From Turbatrix aceti (taxonomy: Eukaryota; Nematoda; Chromadorea; Rhabditida; Panagrolaimidae), in assembly GCA_963969345.1 (NCBI GenBank), contig OZ017770.1:4721246-4785245 (forward strand): DNA of 64,000 nucleotides. Reading direction: 5' to 3'. Made by a program: the position numbers and the translations under genes. Within the stretch, counting starts at the first letter, position 1. Every line of letters starts with the position of its first letter. Below are positions 25,549-38,066 of this stretch, in pieces. The notes below the pieces were generated by a model that had not been told where the DNA came from, did no database searches, and was given only the letters and a program-made list of their open reading frames with translations.

Positions 25549-26180
25549 TTTTTATTTATTTATTTCACCATTACTCAGTGGTTAGTTATCATTAGACCAG
25601 ATGTTAGGAGGCACAAATGATGTCCACGTAGGTGTAAATGTCTCGATTCGTTTTGGTCGCGATTTCTTCTTCCCATCGTTGCTGTGATCTGGTTTTCGTC
25701 TTGTTGAACACCGAGTTGAGCGAGTCGACCCAGCGTAAAGTGGAGGGAGAGCTCGAAATCGTCCTCGATGTCCTTGAGGAGAAGTCCGGGGGAGATAGGT
25801 CGCTGATCCCGCCATTTCTGTATCATCCACTGCGTCTTCTTGACGTTGACTTCCAGTCCGACGTCCTTGCAGATGATGGCCATATCCGACAGCATTTCCT
25901 GAAGTTCTTCGCCAGTGTGGGAGAAAAGAACGACGTCGTCAGCGTTTTGCGAATGGCCTCTTCAAAATCCGTCAGCAGTGAGCGTGCGTTGATGGTAGCG
26001 ACGCTGAGCCGGAATCTAGACATTTTTTTTAGCCTACGTTTGACAGGGTGGCCAGCCCGGGTGTCAAACGGCGCTTTCAATTCTCACACTTGCGCTGCTT
26101 CCCGAATGCGATCGCGAGCGCAAGCTGCTGTCGCGGACAGGAGAGGCGGAATAAATCCGACCGTCCGCTAGGACGGTCGG
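25549..26180 (-). mobile_element. internally deleted non-LTR retrotransposon with 11-bp target-site duplication
   Basis: Direct repeats ATTTCTCGCTT flank it at 25538-25548 and 26181-26191. On the minus strand it starts with a GC-rich leader containing a near-perfect hairpin, then an ATG ORF MSRFRLSVATINARSLLTDF, which resembles the start of a LINE endonuclease domain (ATxNxRSL). About 10 codons later, in another frame, comes a reverse-transcriptase segment: ADDVVLFS (catalytic YADD-type box), then MLSDMAIICKDVGLEVNVKK. The 3' end is a short AAAT-repeat tail (GGTGAAATAAATAAATAAA). Most of EN and RT is missing, so it is non-autonomous and frameshifted. The clade cannot be fixed; the repeated-unit tail fits RTE/CR1-like elements. 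Confidence 0.82.
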
Positions 26181-26184
26181 ATTT
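26153..26184. repeat. 14-bp inverted repeat with 4-nt loop
   Basis: The arms AAATCCGACCGTCC and GGACGGTCGGATTT are perfectly complementary around the loop GCTA. It sits at the 5' end of the retroelement and partly overlaps the target duplication. It could be a 5'UTR RNA structure of the element. Confidence 0.85.
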
Positions 26185-26191
26185 CTCGCTT

Positions 26192-26742
26192 ATTCCACAC
26201 CAATGTACTAAAAATTGTCGCTAAAGAGATTTCCGGCGAATGCTAAAACGTCATGTCGTTGAACGACTACAAAGATATGCTTCCCCTGTCGACAAAATCT
26301 TTAGTGTTTTTTTCTTCGACTACAAAAAGACAAAACAGTGCATTTTTTCAATGGGCTTAAATCTTTGTTTTGCATACGGTTCCTAGTCGATGAAGAACAG
26401 CCTTTTATTCTTGGCCACATAATCACATAAGTTCAATCTTAATAAGTTAATAGATTTGGAACGCCTAAGCACTCAGTTCCAAAATTGCTGTCGCTACCAA
26501 AAGTATATTTGTTGCAAAAAAAATAATTGGAAGAAGCAGATATTGTAAAACAAGCAAGCGCCAGGTCAGTCATGCACAGCAAATTATCAATCCTTCTTGT
26601 CAAATGCATAAAAAATTAACGAGACATTTATTCTGTATTTCGTCTTTAAAATAATAATGAACAAAAAATGGACAAATATGCGCGTATATATCACAACCCG
26701 AATTACGTTAATCCTCATTGTCATCGTAAGCATTTGTGTCAT
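26192..26742. other. AT-rich intergenic DNA
   Basis: It lies between the retroelement and the 3' end of the GPCR gene, of which it should hold the 3'UTR. No coding signal. Confidence 0.6.
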
Positions 26743-28239
26743 TTACAAAGGAATCGGTGATTGATCTCCCGATTTCTGATGGGTGGAATAAATTGTAAAC
26801 CTAGACGCCAGATGCGACGCACGGGACGCATTGGAGAAGACTGATGCGTACTCTTCTCTTCGAATGTGAATCCAGGGAAGCCATCGAAAAGCGTAGCGAA
26901 AGCCAATTCTAAATCTGAAAAAAAATCCATATTAGTATAGTCTTGACAAACAAAAAGAGAAAATTACCTTTCATTCATAAAGTAATATATAATAGGGTTA
27001 AATAAGCAAGAAGACATGCCCAGTGTATAAATGTTTATATACAGGTAAAGCTCGGTTTTGGTGTCCAGAATTCCTTTTAGGTATTGACTCACTAGCAGAA
27101 AGTAGAGATTGTACGGCATCCAAAGTACGAAAAACGTAATTACGACGAGTGCAAGCATATTCGCTGCCTGTAATCAAATACACGCTTTAAAATTGCTCTG
27201 TTGATGTTTGACTAAAAGACACAAACCCTGCGCTTTGTTCTGATACTTTCCGCATGGCGAGTGTCGCCAATGACGTTGTTTTGTCTCAAAACGACGGCCA
27301 CCCTGCCGTAAGTGAAGCTGAGAACTATGAGCGGCAAGAGGTATTGCATAATTATTAGGCCATTGTTGTACCTAAATTAGTGCATAAATTTTGACGCATG
27401 CTTTTTTGCCGATAATAAGTAAGGCTTACACATTAAAAATAAAGCTTGTTTGTGCATTTCCATCCGGAAAGTCGTCGACAAGACACAGCCAATCTTCGTA
27501 GACAGTCGGTGGGGTAGTTCTACTGTCGACAAAATAATGCTGAGACATTCTAGTAGCTGCGAGTGCCGGAATACCACAGAATATGGCTAGAACCCAGATT
27601 CCAATAATAATTGTCACAGTTGCTTTCCTTCCGGGCCGCTGTCGTAGCGGGTAAACAATTGCGAGGTAACGATCGACACTCATCACCATCATGGTGAATA
27701 CTGACGCACAGATAGGAGTGATGCTCATGAGATTGTTCAAGGCACAGTGCGCTTTGGAAAATATCCATGAGTAGTAGAGGTTATACGTCCCGCTAAATCC
27801 TGTGTTTAAGATGGTTATGGATAGATCTGACAGTGCAAGGTTCAGAAGATAGTAATTTGTGACAGTTCGCATTCTTTCATGGCACAGAACAATCCTGAAA
27901 ACGTAAACTGGCACGCGTGACAAAAAAAAATCGACTTTTTATTTCAACTAACCATACAACTGTTAAATTTCCTGCAACTGATCCAAAGATAACAGTTGAA
28001 AATAGCAGAATAAAAAAAACCTGCACAAATGCCGAATGATCAAAAGGAAATGGCGTGCAGTATACAAATATATTTCCCGCTGAAAATATCAATGTAACAT
28101 TTTTTTTTCGAATGAAACTTTTCTCACCGTTTGCTTCTGATAGGTCATTGCAGTCACATTTAGCTAGTTTTTCAGATACCCAACTTTGGCTTACTTGACT
28201 TATGTGTTCTAACAAACATTCGGGATTTGTACCATTCAT
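26743..28239 (-). CDS. tachykinin-receptor-like neuropeptide GPCR
   Basis: Exons (reverse order): 28128-28239, 27953-28079, 27430-27894, 27227-27371, 26968-27167, 26743-26914; 406 aa. Class A GPCR signatures: GN in TM1 (AGNLTVVWIVLCHERMRTVT), NLALSDL in TM2, DRYLAIVYPL after TM3, a WMPY in TM6, and NPIIYYFMNERFRIGF in TM7/helix 8. The TM1 loop (VxWIxLxHxRMRTVTNYxLxNLA) and the TM7-helix 8 stretch are those of tachykinin/NK receptors, so a tachykinin-like neuropeptide and Gq/Gs coupling are likely by homology. Cys in TM3 (AHCALNN) and loop 2 (DWLCLVDD) can form the usual disulfide. The N-terminus is extracellular with two N-glycosylation sites possible. The 48-nt interval 28080-28127 is read as an intron but is also open in frame. 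Confidence 0.92.
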
Positions 28240-31200
28240 GTTCAGCACGCAGCCTGTAAGAGCCCCGACAAGAATAAATGTGTCCCAAGATTCGCGTTAA
28301 AAGTGTCGAAAAAAAGTAAAAACGATGGCTGACCGAGAAATTCGGGCCATTGTACGCGGCTGTCAAAAAGCTGTTATCATAAAGTGTTCAACAATAACTA
28401 GCCATTTTTAAGGCATTCTTAAAACATGCATTCTCATAAACAACTGAATGCCACATAGAAAAGACAGATTTATTAACAATAGAAGATAGATCAGACACGT
28501 AGCGTGGAACGTAATGCGTTTATGCGGGAAAACAATACCAACAAACTGAAAATGATATTTAAAAATAAAATTGATGCGCATGGTAGCGTAGAAGCACTTC
28601 TGCCGATCTTTCTAAACAATGCAATGTGTGAAAAATTACAAAGGGGCTGAAAGCGCTGTGATTCAGAGAAAATAGTCTACAGTTTTGATATTTTTGGAAA
28701 AAAACAATTAGACCAAAAGCCGAGGTACTATAATCAGGTAAAATTTGAACATATCACAAATCAAGGTACAAATGGTAAAAAATATCATATACGTTAATAA
28801 TCTTAATTGCTCACTTGAAATAGCGCGTAAATGAACATTTTGTAAGCCAATAAGCAAAGTAATTAGAGATGACACACGCGCACCAAGATGGTGTATTTAA
28901 AAGTTGGATTAAAAAAATAAAGCAAAAAATTTTAAGATGCAGGGGAGTATTGACTGCTACGGTGAAAAAATATCGTAGGAGGAGCTGTTTCTCGTATGCC
29001 TTTCAAAGTGATTCCAATAAGTAAATTATTTATGAAAAAACAATGACTGCGACAATTGTTGACAACATTTGGGTCGTCTTCGCATTAGTACGACGAATCT
29101 GAGGAATCTCGGAGTTTTTGAGAATGGCACAACAAAAATTACAGTGTTTTATGCGTGATTCCTGACAGATTTTAGGCATAAATAATGATAAAAGTCCAAA
29201 AGGAAAAGCAACACGCAAGTTTTTAGCATGGGGGAGACTTGCAATAGTAACACTTATGGTATGCATTTTTTTCGTACGCTACGCTAGGGGAGAATGGATG
29301 AATATTTTCTTACGTAACATTGATGCCACAGACCACAAAAATGATTTTGTAATTATCGAATACGTTCAAAAATTGACCTGGTTGACTGCCAAAAGATTTT
29401 CAAGGCAAAGAAGCTACGAAGTGGAGTCAACATGCGTAGTTTATAGGATTTGACGTCAAGAACTAGCGCACATAGGGCGTAAAAATATGGGAGTATTTTG
29501 ATAAAAAAACAAAAAATCTGCATTCTTGGTTGTATTATTTTTGGTCTTATTTTTTTGTAAATGATTTACATTTTTTGTCAACTATGCCCTATGAACACTT
29601 AGGAATCAAACTTTCTAGCCAAAAAGATGGTCAATAAAAAATGTACTAAATAGCTCGATTACATTGCAGAGGACTTTGTTAATCCCAAAGCCGCAATAGT
29701 ACTATCAGACAATTGCAACGCCCCGAAAAGCCCTATTATGAATCACTATACTTGACTATGTTGCTTTTGCCTTTATGCTAGCATGTAAATAATGATTGAA
29801 AAATAATGAAAATTAGGGGACACTTATTTGTCTTGATTCGGTAATACGGTTTAATAAATCCAAAAAATTGGAGCAAAGTACTTTTGTTGTCTGGTAATAG
29901 CATTATTACCACGAAGCAAAGAAAATGATGAAAGCGAATACAACAAAGATAAAGATAAAACAGAGCATCCAACGATAAAAAGCTTTATGTATTTGAAAAA
30001 AAAAATATTTTAAAACCGTTAGGACGTTATAGATAGTAAGTACGCATAACGACCCCCCTGCAAAAAGAAAACCATACTACAGATTATTAAAACGAAGAGT
30101 GGCACGTTAGCAGCGGTGCTGGTGGCTGAGACAAGATAATAAGACAAAATGATTGACCTCAATTATGACAAATTAATTTGCAAAGCTGGACAGCATTTTT
30201 TCAAAAATTGCGAAGCATTTAGCCACAGAACGATGCCTGACGATGAAAGGATTTGCAAAAAAAACACACAAATAGCTAGAAAATGTTTCCTAAAAAGTAC
30301 GGCTGCCTGTAACTAATAGCCGGAGAAAAAAAAATCCTATCAGGGAATTCAGTGTAAAGCGATATTTTGCTGCCAAAGTGTGTATGTATATTAAAAATCA
30401 CTTTTTTTAATGTAATAAACGAAAACATTTTAGTGCCGTTGCCTTCAAATAAAATAGTAAAACAAAAGGTAGGTGTGTTGTAGCAGACAAAAATTTTCAC
30501 TACTTTTTAATGTGCATATAAAAGTTTTGGAGAGTACTCTTTTTTTTGTTTTGGGGGTGTTTGTGGTGCTGAGTTTTGCCAAAATATTATAAAACACAGA
30601 ATTCTATTGACAACAAAATTCGACTAATCAAAATTAAATTCCTGTCAGATGCACTCGAGCTAAAACAGGATTGTATATACTATAATTCTGCTCTCAGTAA
30701 TCAATTCTGCAGGAAAGTAAACAATAATCGCTTTTTATATAAAAAATAAGTTCCTCAAGGAAAAAACAAAAACGTAATCTTCAAAATTTCAACAAATTAT
30801 TTGACATCAATCAAAAGAGCCCGCCCCGTTTTACCCTAAAGAGGCCATAGAAATATTCAGAAATGATAAATGCCCTAAGATGAGCGCTTCAACCCCTGCA
30901 ACAACAGACAAAAAGGCAATTAATCGCCAATAAGGAGGTATTTTCGGCTTAATTTTTGTTATGAATTGTTCAGTTTTATATACAGAATCTGAAAATTGCA
31001 ATTCGTTGATGTTTTAAGCAGTAATCTTTACAGACGTAATATAAATTAAAGAAGACGTGTCAAAAAAGATTTGAGGTGTCCGGCGTTGGCGATGATGCTG
31101 TCATAAGAGAAGTACAAAAAAAATAAGATCCATCTGACAACATTGTATCCCGGATTGTAGCCTAAGGCCACTATGCAATTTAGAGACGTGTAAAAGTATT

Positions 31201-31381
31201 TCATACGTCAGGATAAATTCGTAGACTTTTTTTGGAGTTTTGATATTTTCCTATGTCAAGTTTTGTTCTTTATTTATCAAAAACACACAAACACAGTTAA
31301 AAATAAGAACAAATCACGTAAACGATATTTACACGATAGCATGAAGTTTGTTAGCCAGACGGCGATTCACGGTTGAATATA
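28240..31381. other. AT-rich intergenic DNA, 3.1 kb
   Basis: Upstream region of the GPCR and 3' flank of the desaturase. Both strands carry only short ORFs with poor composition. No tRNA, repeat array or conserved motif recognised. Confidence 0.55.
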
Positions 31382-32502
31382 TTAAGTTGCCTTCTGCTTT
31401 TGCGCGGCAAGCAGCTCGACTTGCTTTGCCTTTTGGCGGCGAACAACTTCGTCCGCTACCGATTTGCGGTCGTATACCCAGCCTATTGCGGCAAAGAAGT
31501 CAATGACACCTCGAGTGATGTTGAGCATGAGTGGCATTTCACTGGTGCGATAATCCTGAGGGAATGTATGGTGGTAGTTGTGTCCACCTTCGCCGAAAGC
31601 AGTCACTGTCGTCCAAATGGACTCTACAGGCGTGATGCTGATGTCGTACGGTTTGTAGCCAAAAGCGTGAGCTGCAGAGTTGATGCACCACGTTGCATGC
31701 AGTGTCCAGCAGTAACGCCAGAGGGCAGCGGTGTAGAATGCAACGAGTGCATTCTCGCCCCACAAATAAACGGGTACAATGGTGGGAAATAGGAAGCAGC
31801 AAAGAACGACAAGGGGAAGGTAGTACCTAAATGATGCGTATTACATGACGTGTCTCTAATTTAAATCAAAGTAACTCACTTTCGCTGGAATGCAAGAACG
31901 GGATCGCTCTCGAGGTCGGACATGTCAATCTTGGCTCCCATTTCCTTGATCTTGGGGTGCTTCTTCTGCAGCAACCAGCCCATGTGGGAGAAGAAAAATC
32001 CACGGTTGACGTTATGCGGATCGGCATCGGTGTCGGTCCACTTGTGGTGGCAGCGGTGGTCGCGGGACCATTCAATGACATCGTTCTGGAATGCCATAGT
32101 TGCGCAGAGCATCACAAATGTTCTGTACGCCGTGTTGGCTTTGTAGCTTCTGTGCGACCATAACCTGTGTGCGCCAGCGGTGATACCAAAGCCGGAGAGG
32201 AACCAGCATAACAGGCCTAAAATATCAAAATTCCAACTATTGTTATCAGTAAATATAAACTTACTCCAACCCACGGTGGGCCATTTTGCGACAAAGATCA
32301 GTTGGTACATGCCAATCGCGGCACCGATGTGTAACGCCACAAACAACCAAATGTTTCTCCAGACATATTGAGGCTTGTACTTTTCAGCCTCAGCGGCTTT
32401 ACGAAGCTCGTCGACCTCGTCAAAATTTTGAGCCAGGTACTGTGTCAAAGCAATATCGTCGACGTACAACTTATGGTTGATCGTCTCCGTTACGGTAGCC
32501 AT
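31382..32502 (-). CDS. delta-9-type acyl-CoA desaturase
   Basis: Exons (reverse order): 32265-32502, 31880-32216, 31382-31826; 339 aa, normal length. The three histidine boxes of stearoyl-CoA desaturases are present: HRLWSH, HRCHHKWTD and HNYHHTFPQDYR, with adjacent family motifs GITAGAHRLW, DADPHNVNRGFFFSHMGW and WCINSAAHAFG. The protein introduces a cis double bond into saturated acyl-CoA in the ER membrane, using cytochrome b5 and a di-iron centre. Four membrane helices are expected. The 48-nt interval 32217-32264 has GTAAG...TTTTAG ends and its removal joins PTVGW to LLCWFLSGFG as in relatives. It contains no stop and is a multiple of three, so a naive ORF reads through it. Likely partner enzyme of the elongase 23 kb away in the same pathway. 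Confidence 0.95.
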
Positions 32503-33382
32503 GATTGCGACAAAATATGAAGCGCTGAGTTCACACCGAGTTCACTGCTGCTCAGAGGAAGTATATCTCTGAACGCTGCTGCTCATCCAAATTTAAATCA
32601 GATCTATACATAGACTTTGCTCCTAGGCTAGTGACTCCGCCTAAAGAGTTCTTGAAAATCACGCCAGCTACACTACGCTACTGCAACACGCATTCTTCTC
32701 TCGCAACTCTGGTGGCGTGATCGTACGTGCAAACATGGCATTCCGGTGGGTGCCCATGAGCTGTGAAAAGTTCGTTCCGCACAACTTATCATATCCCTTG
32801 ATCAATAACATCATTGTGTTGCACTTTTTTTGCAATCTTGTTTTTTCAAATGTCCAGCAGAGTGTAGCGTGAGAAAAAATGCACCTTCGCATTACCACGT
32901 TTTTCTACGGAAGTTCCCTATGACAACGAAAGAACACCCCATCGTCCGAGCACATGCATCAACGCTTAAAAAGCACCCCGGCTACGCAACATGACATGAG
33001 CATGATACGAAGAATCAACAACACAACGATTGTGAACAAAAAAGTGTCACCTCACGCATCAGGCGATTGTTTTTGTTAACAGCGCCTGCGCGCAGGCGAC
33101 GTGCATTTTTGTATGCCTGGTTCGTCATTTGCAATTACTTTTCTCAGACAATTTGAAAAAAAAGCAAATGGTCATTGAATGAAAGATCAGAGAAACTGCA
33201 CACAAACCCTAAACACACAATACGTAATGGGGAGATTTTAACTGGGGTGACATTTGTACTTTGTACCGCGACTACTATACTCCAAAAAAACGCGGGGGTA
33301 ATCTTCTTTGGTAATTAGACGCATTCAGTAAACATGTTTTATTGTCATACTACAATAAGTGTTCATTGAGGTATGTATGTTC
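32503..33382. other. desaturase promoter region / intergenic
   Basis: Contains the 5' flank of the desaturase and the 3' flank of the coiled-coil gene. GC-balanced just upstream of the ATG, AT-rich beyond. No gene supported. Confidence 0.5.
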
Positions 33383-36300
33383 TCACTTCCGTGATTTTTT
33401 GGTGCCAATCTTGAGCTTGCTTAGCCAAAGCGATCCCGCTTTTTTGGCTTTTTCGATTTGAGGTAGTGGTTTAGGCAGCCGGCTAGACGATGGCGTAGGT
33501 GTCAAGGATGGATGAAAAACCGGATCCGGCAGGTTACAGCGCTCAATGGTGGTTGTCATTGAAGCTTCTGAGATAGACAGTGATCGAGGCTCGTCTTCCT
33601 CGTTGATCGTCTGCTCGTGATAGAAGGGAAATTGATGTACAGCTTGCTGTAGGGATTGCGGAGGCTGCAAATGCCGCCGGGCCATCAACGGCGATGTCGT
33701 TGGTGCCATCATCTGTCCCCCAGAACCTCCATTACGCGTCGCGTAGGGTTTTTCTTTGTTGACAATTTTTTTCTGTAACACGACGTGTCATAGTTTTGTT
33801 TTTGATAGTCATTCACCTCACCTGATTCTTCAAATTGGGACTATCAGTTGGCCCGTGCGGAGGGGTATGCGCGACAAAACGCCCGTATGCAGAGTGCAAA
33901 TGTTGTCCATTCATACCAGAATGTAACTTGATTGATTTTTTTTCAAACGAAGGCATTCGGCTGATTGAAGTACGCGCAGATGCTGCCAAACCGCCGTAAT
34001 CAGTTGACGGGGATTCCGAATGCTTTGGCGGGCAGTCGTATATGGGGTAAGGGTAGTCATTATCTTAAAACTGTATGTTCACAAAAAAAGACTGCTACAG
34101 TACAGTGTACCTCTGTGCATTGAAGAATTTTGTAGAGATGACTGTTTTACAAGTCTGCGTTCGTTTGCCAGGGACGGAGAACCGCCAGCAAGTAATCTTT
34201 CACCCATGATCGGCGTAGTAGACGGACTCCTGTGTGCCGCATGCCTCACGTCTTGCAAACTTGAAACAATCGCTTTTACGTGACCACTGTGCTTTGTGGG
34301 AATTCTGTTGGTTCCGGGTCGCAGTCTGGGATCATTACTGAACGAGCTATACGGTTTCTGTGGGGGTATATCTGCCTGGACTTTGTGCATATCTTCTCCA
34401 AATTTTCGAATGCTGCCACTAAATTTGTGATCTTTGCTTGTCTCTACCATACTGCAAAAATCGCCTTCAAACTACAAAAAAAAGATATATGAATCGATAC
34501 CTGATAGGTCGTCTGTTAGAAAACTGTTGATTTTCTTTTGCCGGACATATGTGAAAGTTCTTTGTTTGTACCTGATTGCCTTGCATGCGATGACGTTCAA
34601 TCAGGAGAGGTGAGTGGACTATAAACAGAACTGCTATCATCACCTGATTTTTTGTAAGAGTGCTTACCGGGAGTCGCAATGGACTTTCCTTGTGCGTTTT
34701 GATATACAATGTTGGTTTCCCGGTTTAAAGGCTTGTCTCTTATCGGCGGAGGTGAGCTACATATTTTTGATAGAGCTGAAAAAAAATTTTTTTATGCAAA
34801 AAAAAGTTGTAGCCTTACTTCTTGCATAATCAAAGAGACGCAAAAACTCAGTTTCTATGTTTTGCTCGTTTACTTCAACCAATGTGTCTATGTTGTTGTT
34901 TTTGCACCGCTTTTTGCGTCCAATACGAGCTCCGAATTCTTTAAACGGCAAATAAAAGTTCAGCGTGGGATTTATGGTGTTTCCGAGAAGATCTTCGCCA
35001 CTGAAAGATGCCGGCCGTTTGCGTCTTTCCGTTTTCCTGAGAGCATGAACCTGATGTCGTAATCTTTCGACCTGTAATATTTCAGATCAAAAGTTGAACT
35101 TTTTACCGGTCTAACCTGTGCCTGAGCAACCAGAAGTGAGGATTGTACGTGCATTAGTTCAAATTCGGTCTGATTGATAAGAGAGGTTTTTTCCAGCAGA
35201 CACTGTCGGAGTTGACTTAGTTTACGAACGATGCCCATTGCAAACGAATACATGGCGTCGTAGGACGGCATGAGCTCGAGTCGCTGCTTGATCATTTTTT
35301 CTTTGGTTGCAAGATCCGCACTGCTCGCCTGCAGCAAATTTATGTTTTCTCGCTGAAGGTGCTCAATTTGCTCGAGCTGAGCCTGGTACGCCGCCTGTTC
35401 ATGAGATGCTGTATCGAGCGCTTGCTTTTGATTCTCCAGCGCTTCGGATCTCACAGTCTGAAGCTTGTAGTCAAATTCGGTTAACTTCTCCTCAACATTT
35501 TCCATGACTGCTTGCGAGCCGAGTAACAGTCTATCGCGTAGACATATTTTATCGAGTGCCTCGTTGAGTTGCATTTTTTGACGATAAAGTTGTTGCTAAA
35601 ATGGCGCGTAAAAAAAGATATCATCAAAGCTGCCTACCTTTTCTTCAAGGTCAGAAAGCTGTCCTTGAAGTCGGGAATACTGCATTGATTTCTCCCGAAG
35701 CTGATCAATGAGTCTGTTGTTGCGTGTTTTCAGAAGCTGAACTTCATTTCTCAGCAACGAATTTTCTTCCCTTAGGCAATGAATGTCCTCTTCCATAGCA
35801 AACGTTGATCGGGACGCTCAAATTTATACAATAAATTTAAAATTGAGGAGAAACAACAACTTACCAGATGTTTCACGACTAGAAATGCTCTTTGTACTTT
35901 TGATCTTTCCAGGAAGTTTTGATTTAGGCATAATTTCACCAGGATCTAAGAAAATAGCACTTTGAGGGCGGCCTTTTTTTCTCAAATCGTCGAATCCAAC
36001 TTCAGAGTCGTCATCAAAAAATCGGGATTGCCTTTTCACCTATAAAAAAAAGTAATGAATCAGTATTGTTTGTCCATTTTTCTTGCCAACCTGCAATTCG
36101 GCCGCGACATTTTTAAGCGATTTGGACACATGTTTGGAAGCCGGTGTTGTCCTCAGCGAGAGCTTTGCGTCATCAAAGCGAGCTGGCTTTGTTGCATTGC
36201 TACCGGGGGTACCTTTGATGTTTGGCGACGAGCCACCCAGTAGAACCGCTGAAAATGACCGCCATAAGAACAAAGATCCGCGCATTGCCAATGCTTACGA

Positions 36301-37495
36301 TTAATATCCAGCCGTTCGACTCCTTCATTTTCGCTGACTTTACGCTTACGTTTTTTGACCGATGTTTTGAGAGGATTCAGATTGGAAAAAGACGAAGATT
36401 CTTCGCATTTGTCCTTCTTTGACAAAAAGCCAAAAAAGTTCAAAATACTCGTGCGGCTTGCGGCTGAAGATAAAAAAGGGTCGTAAAACAGGTGGCTTTT
36501 AATACTTACTCATCACGTCAGAAACTTCAGCACATGAGCTGGCAGATGTGCTTGATGCACTCGTTCTGTTCGAAAAGTATGATTTAGTTTCATCCTGCTC
36601 GGCACATTCATCGTTAACGTTGCGATCAAAATCTGGCGTTGTGTTATCACCGAAGTCGATATCTGAATCGGATAATTCTGGCAGAACCAGAGGGGGCACC
36701 TTGCGTTGGCGATGGTAGTACTTTTGAAGGGGCCGTTGACTGTATGACGACGAAAACGTATCACATGACATATCTGTCGAATACGAACTCATTGTCAAAT
36801 CATTCTGAAGTTTTTGTGTTTAAAAAAAGCCTGGCCTGCGTGCGTTAAAAATAAACCTTGTGCGGAGGGCTGCTCATGCGTTCCCGAGCTCTAACTTGAA
36901 TTTCGATGGCTTTCTTTTTGGATCCATTGGTGTCGGAGCTGCTCTGTGAAGTGGACTTAAATATGCGCTCTTTGGAATCCAGAAATGCAGCACTCATGCG
37001 ATGCATTAGCGAGTTTCGATGCAGCGATCTGACTGGGGACGGAGAAGATGAAACTATCAACCGGCGTCGAAGTTGGCGATTCTGCTTCCGAAGATTTGTA
37101 ATTTCCGATACTAAACTACAGAGTGTGCCTGAAATATAGTACAATGAAAGCAAAAAAAAGTTATTTGTTTGAGCGGCATCAGTGAAGAGGAAAAAATATC
37201 ATTAATCAACTTCAAATGGTTGGAGCAGAGCACAACATGGCGATTTATCAACGTGAAAGGTTAACTTCGTTTTTAACAACTTACCGAGTACGGGGCTTTC
37301 ATCCTGGTAGTCATCGGATGTGTCGGTATTGGCACACTGCTGCATAGACTCAATTTCACGTAAAAAGTCATCTTCTTCTGTTTCATACCTAAAGAAAGAT
37401 ATTTAAAGCATGCGCCATTGTGCAAACGAACAGTCAACCAACCGTGAAATAATTTGCTGGAGAAAAATGGGATTATCGGCATTACTTGAAGTCAT
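33383..37495 (-). CDS. coiled-coil and disordered protein of unknown family (16 exons)
   Basis: Exons (reverse order): 37443-37495, 37285-37388, 36857-37128, 36510-36804, 36299-36463, 36091-36248, 35865-36039, 35638-35816, 35116-35595, 34819-35071, 34668-34775, 34572-34618, 34501-34512, 34111-34471, 33822-34063, 33383-33772; 1,097 aa, with all phases consistent. The start region reads MTSSNADNPIFLQQIISRYE. A short helix LVSEITNLRKQNRQLRRRL precedes Ser-rich disorder. Residues about 407-640 form a coiled coil (EDIHCLREENSLLRNEVQLL and onward). The C-terminal 450 residues are basic, Ser/Pro-rich and probably disordered, ending KLKIGTKKSRK. This looks like a cytoskeletal or scaffold protein, but no family is recognised. 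One exon is only 12 nt. Confidence 0.75.
34501..34512 (-). other. 12-nt microexon (TTYQ)
   Basis: The exon ACGACCTATCAG lies between an intron ending TTTTCTAACAG and a 29-nt intron GTATCG...TTTGTAG. It joins ...MQGNQ to FEGDFCSMVETS in frame. Skipping it also keeps frame. Confidence 0.45.
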
Positions 37496-38066
37496 TTTGA
37501 GGCTTTATGAGTGAAATATTATTTAATAATCCAAACCAATTCCAAATTTAAGAAACCTGATAGTTGGGGTACGGCGAATATTATTAAGATATCGCAGCCT
37601 TGGCGGTCGTGTCAACTGATCCTCTGGCAGCGACAATCAAAAGGCCAAAACAACTTTGACCTCAGGTCACTCACAGACGCACCACAGTTCGTTGATAGTT
37701 GAGCTTTGCCGGCTGCCATTTCAACCGCTGTAATACAATTTGTTGTGGCTGTGGCTGAACCCGAGGCTGCGATTGGGATTTGTCTGTGCTATTATTGACT
37801 TTATTTCTCTTTGCACAAAAGGCACAGGATGATTCTTAGACAACTGTATTGGATGACAACAATTTAACGTAAGAAATACACACATTATGAATGTAACAAA
37901 AAAAAATATTTTAATTTATGATATATTTTAAATTTGTTCATCAGACAAACACAACACGGTTATGACATTTGACTTCTGTCACTTCATTTTTCTTTTGAGA
38001 AAAAAAGCTCTGGTATACCCGGCAGGAAGAGCGGTTCCGTCGTTTTGTTATGAGCATGTACGATTT
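37496..38066. other. promoter region of the coiled-coil gene and 3' flank of Bicaudal-D
   Basis: AT-rich, no coding signal. Confidence 0.5.

Noticed and set aside
29030..29266. 78-codon minus ORF in the 28-31 kb gap
   Set aside because: Composition is noise-like and there is no supporting signal.
36153..36298. Read-through of the 36,249-36,298 segment as coding in the coiled-coil gene
   Set aside because: It has strong GTAAGC...CATTTTCAG borders, and only its removal joins the frames of exons 5 and 6 and makes the total a multiple of three.
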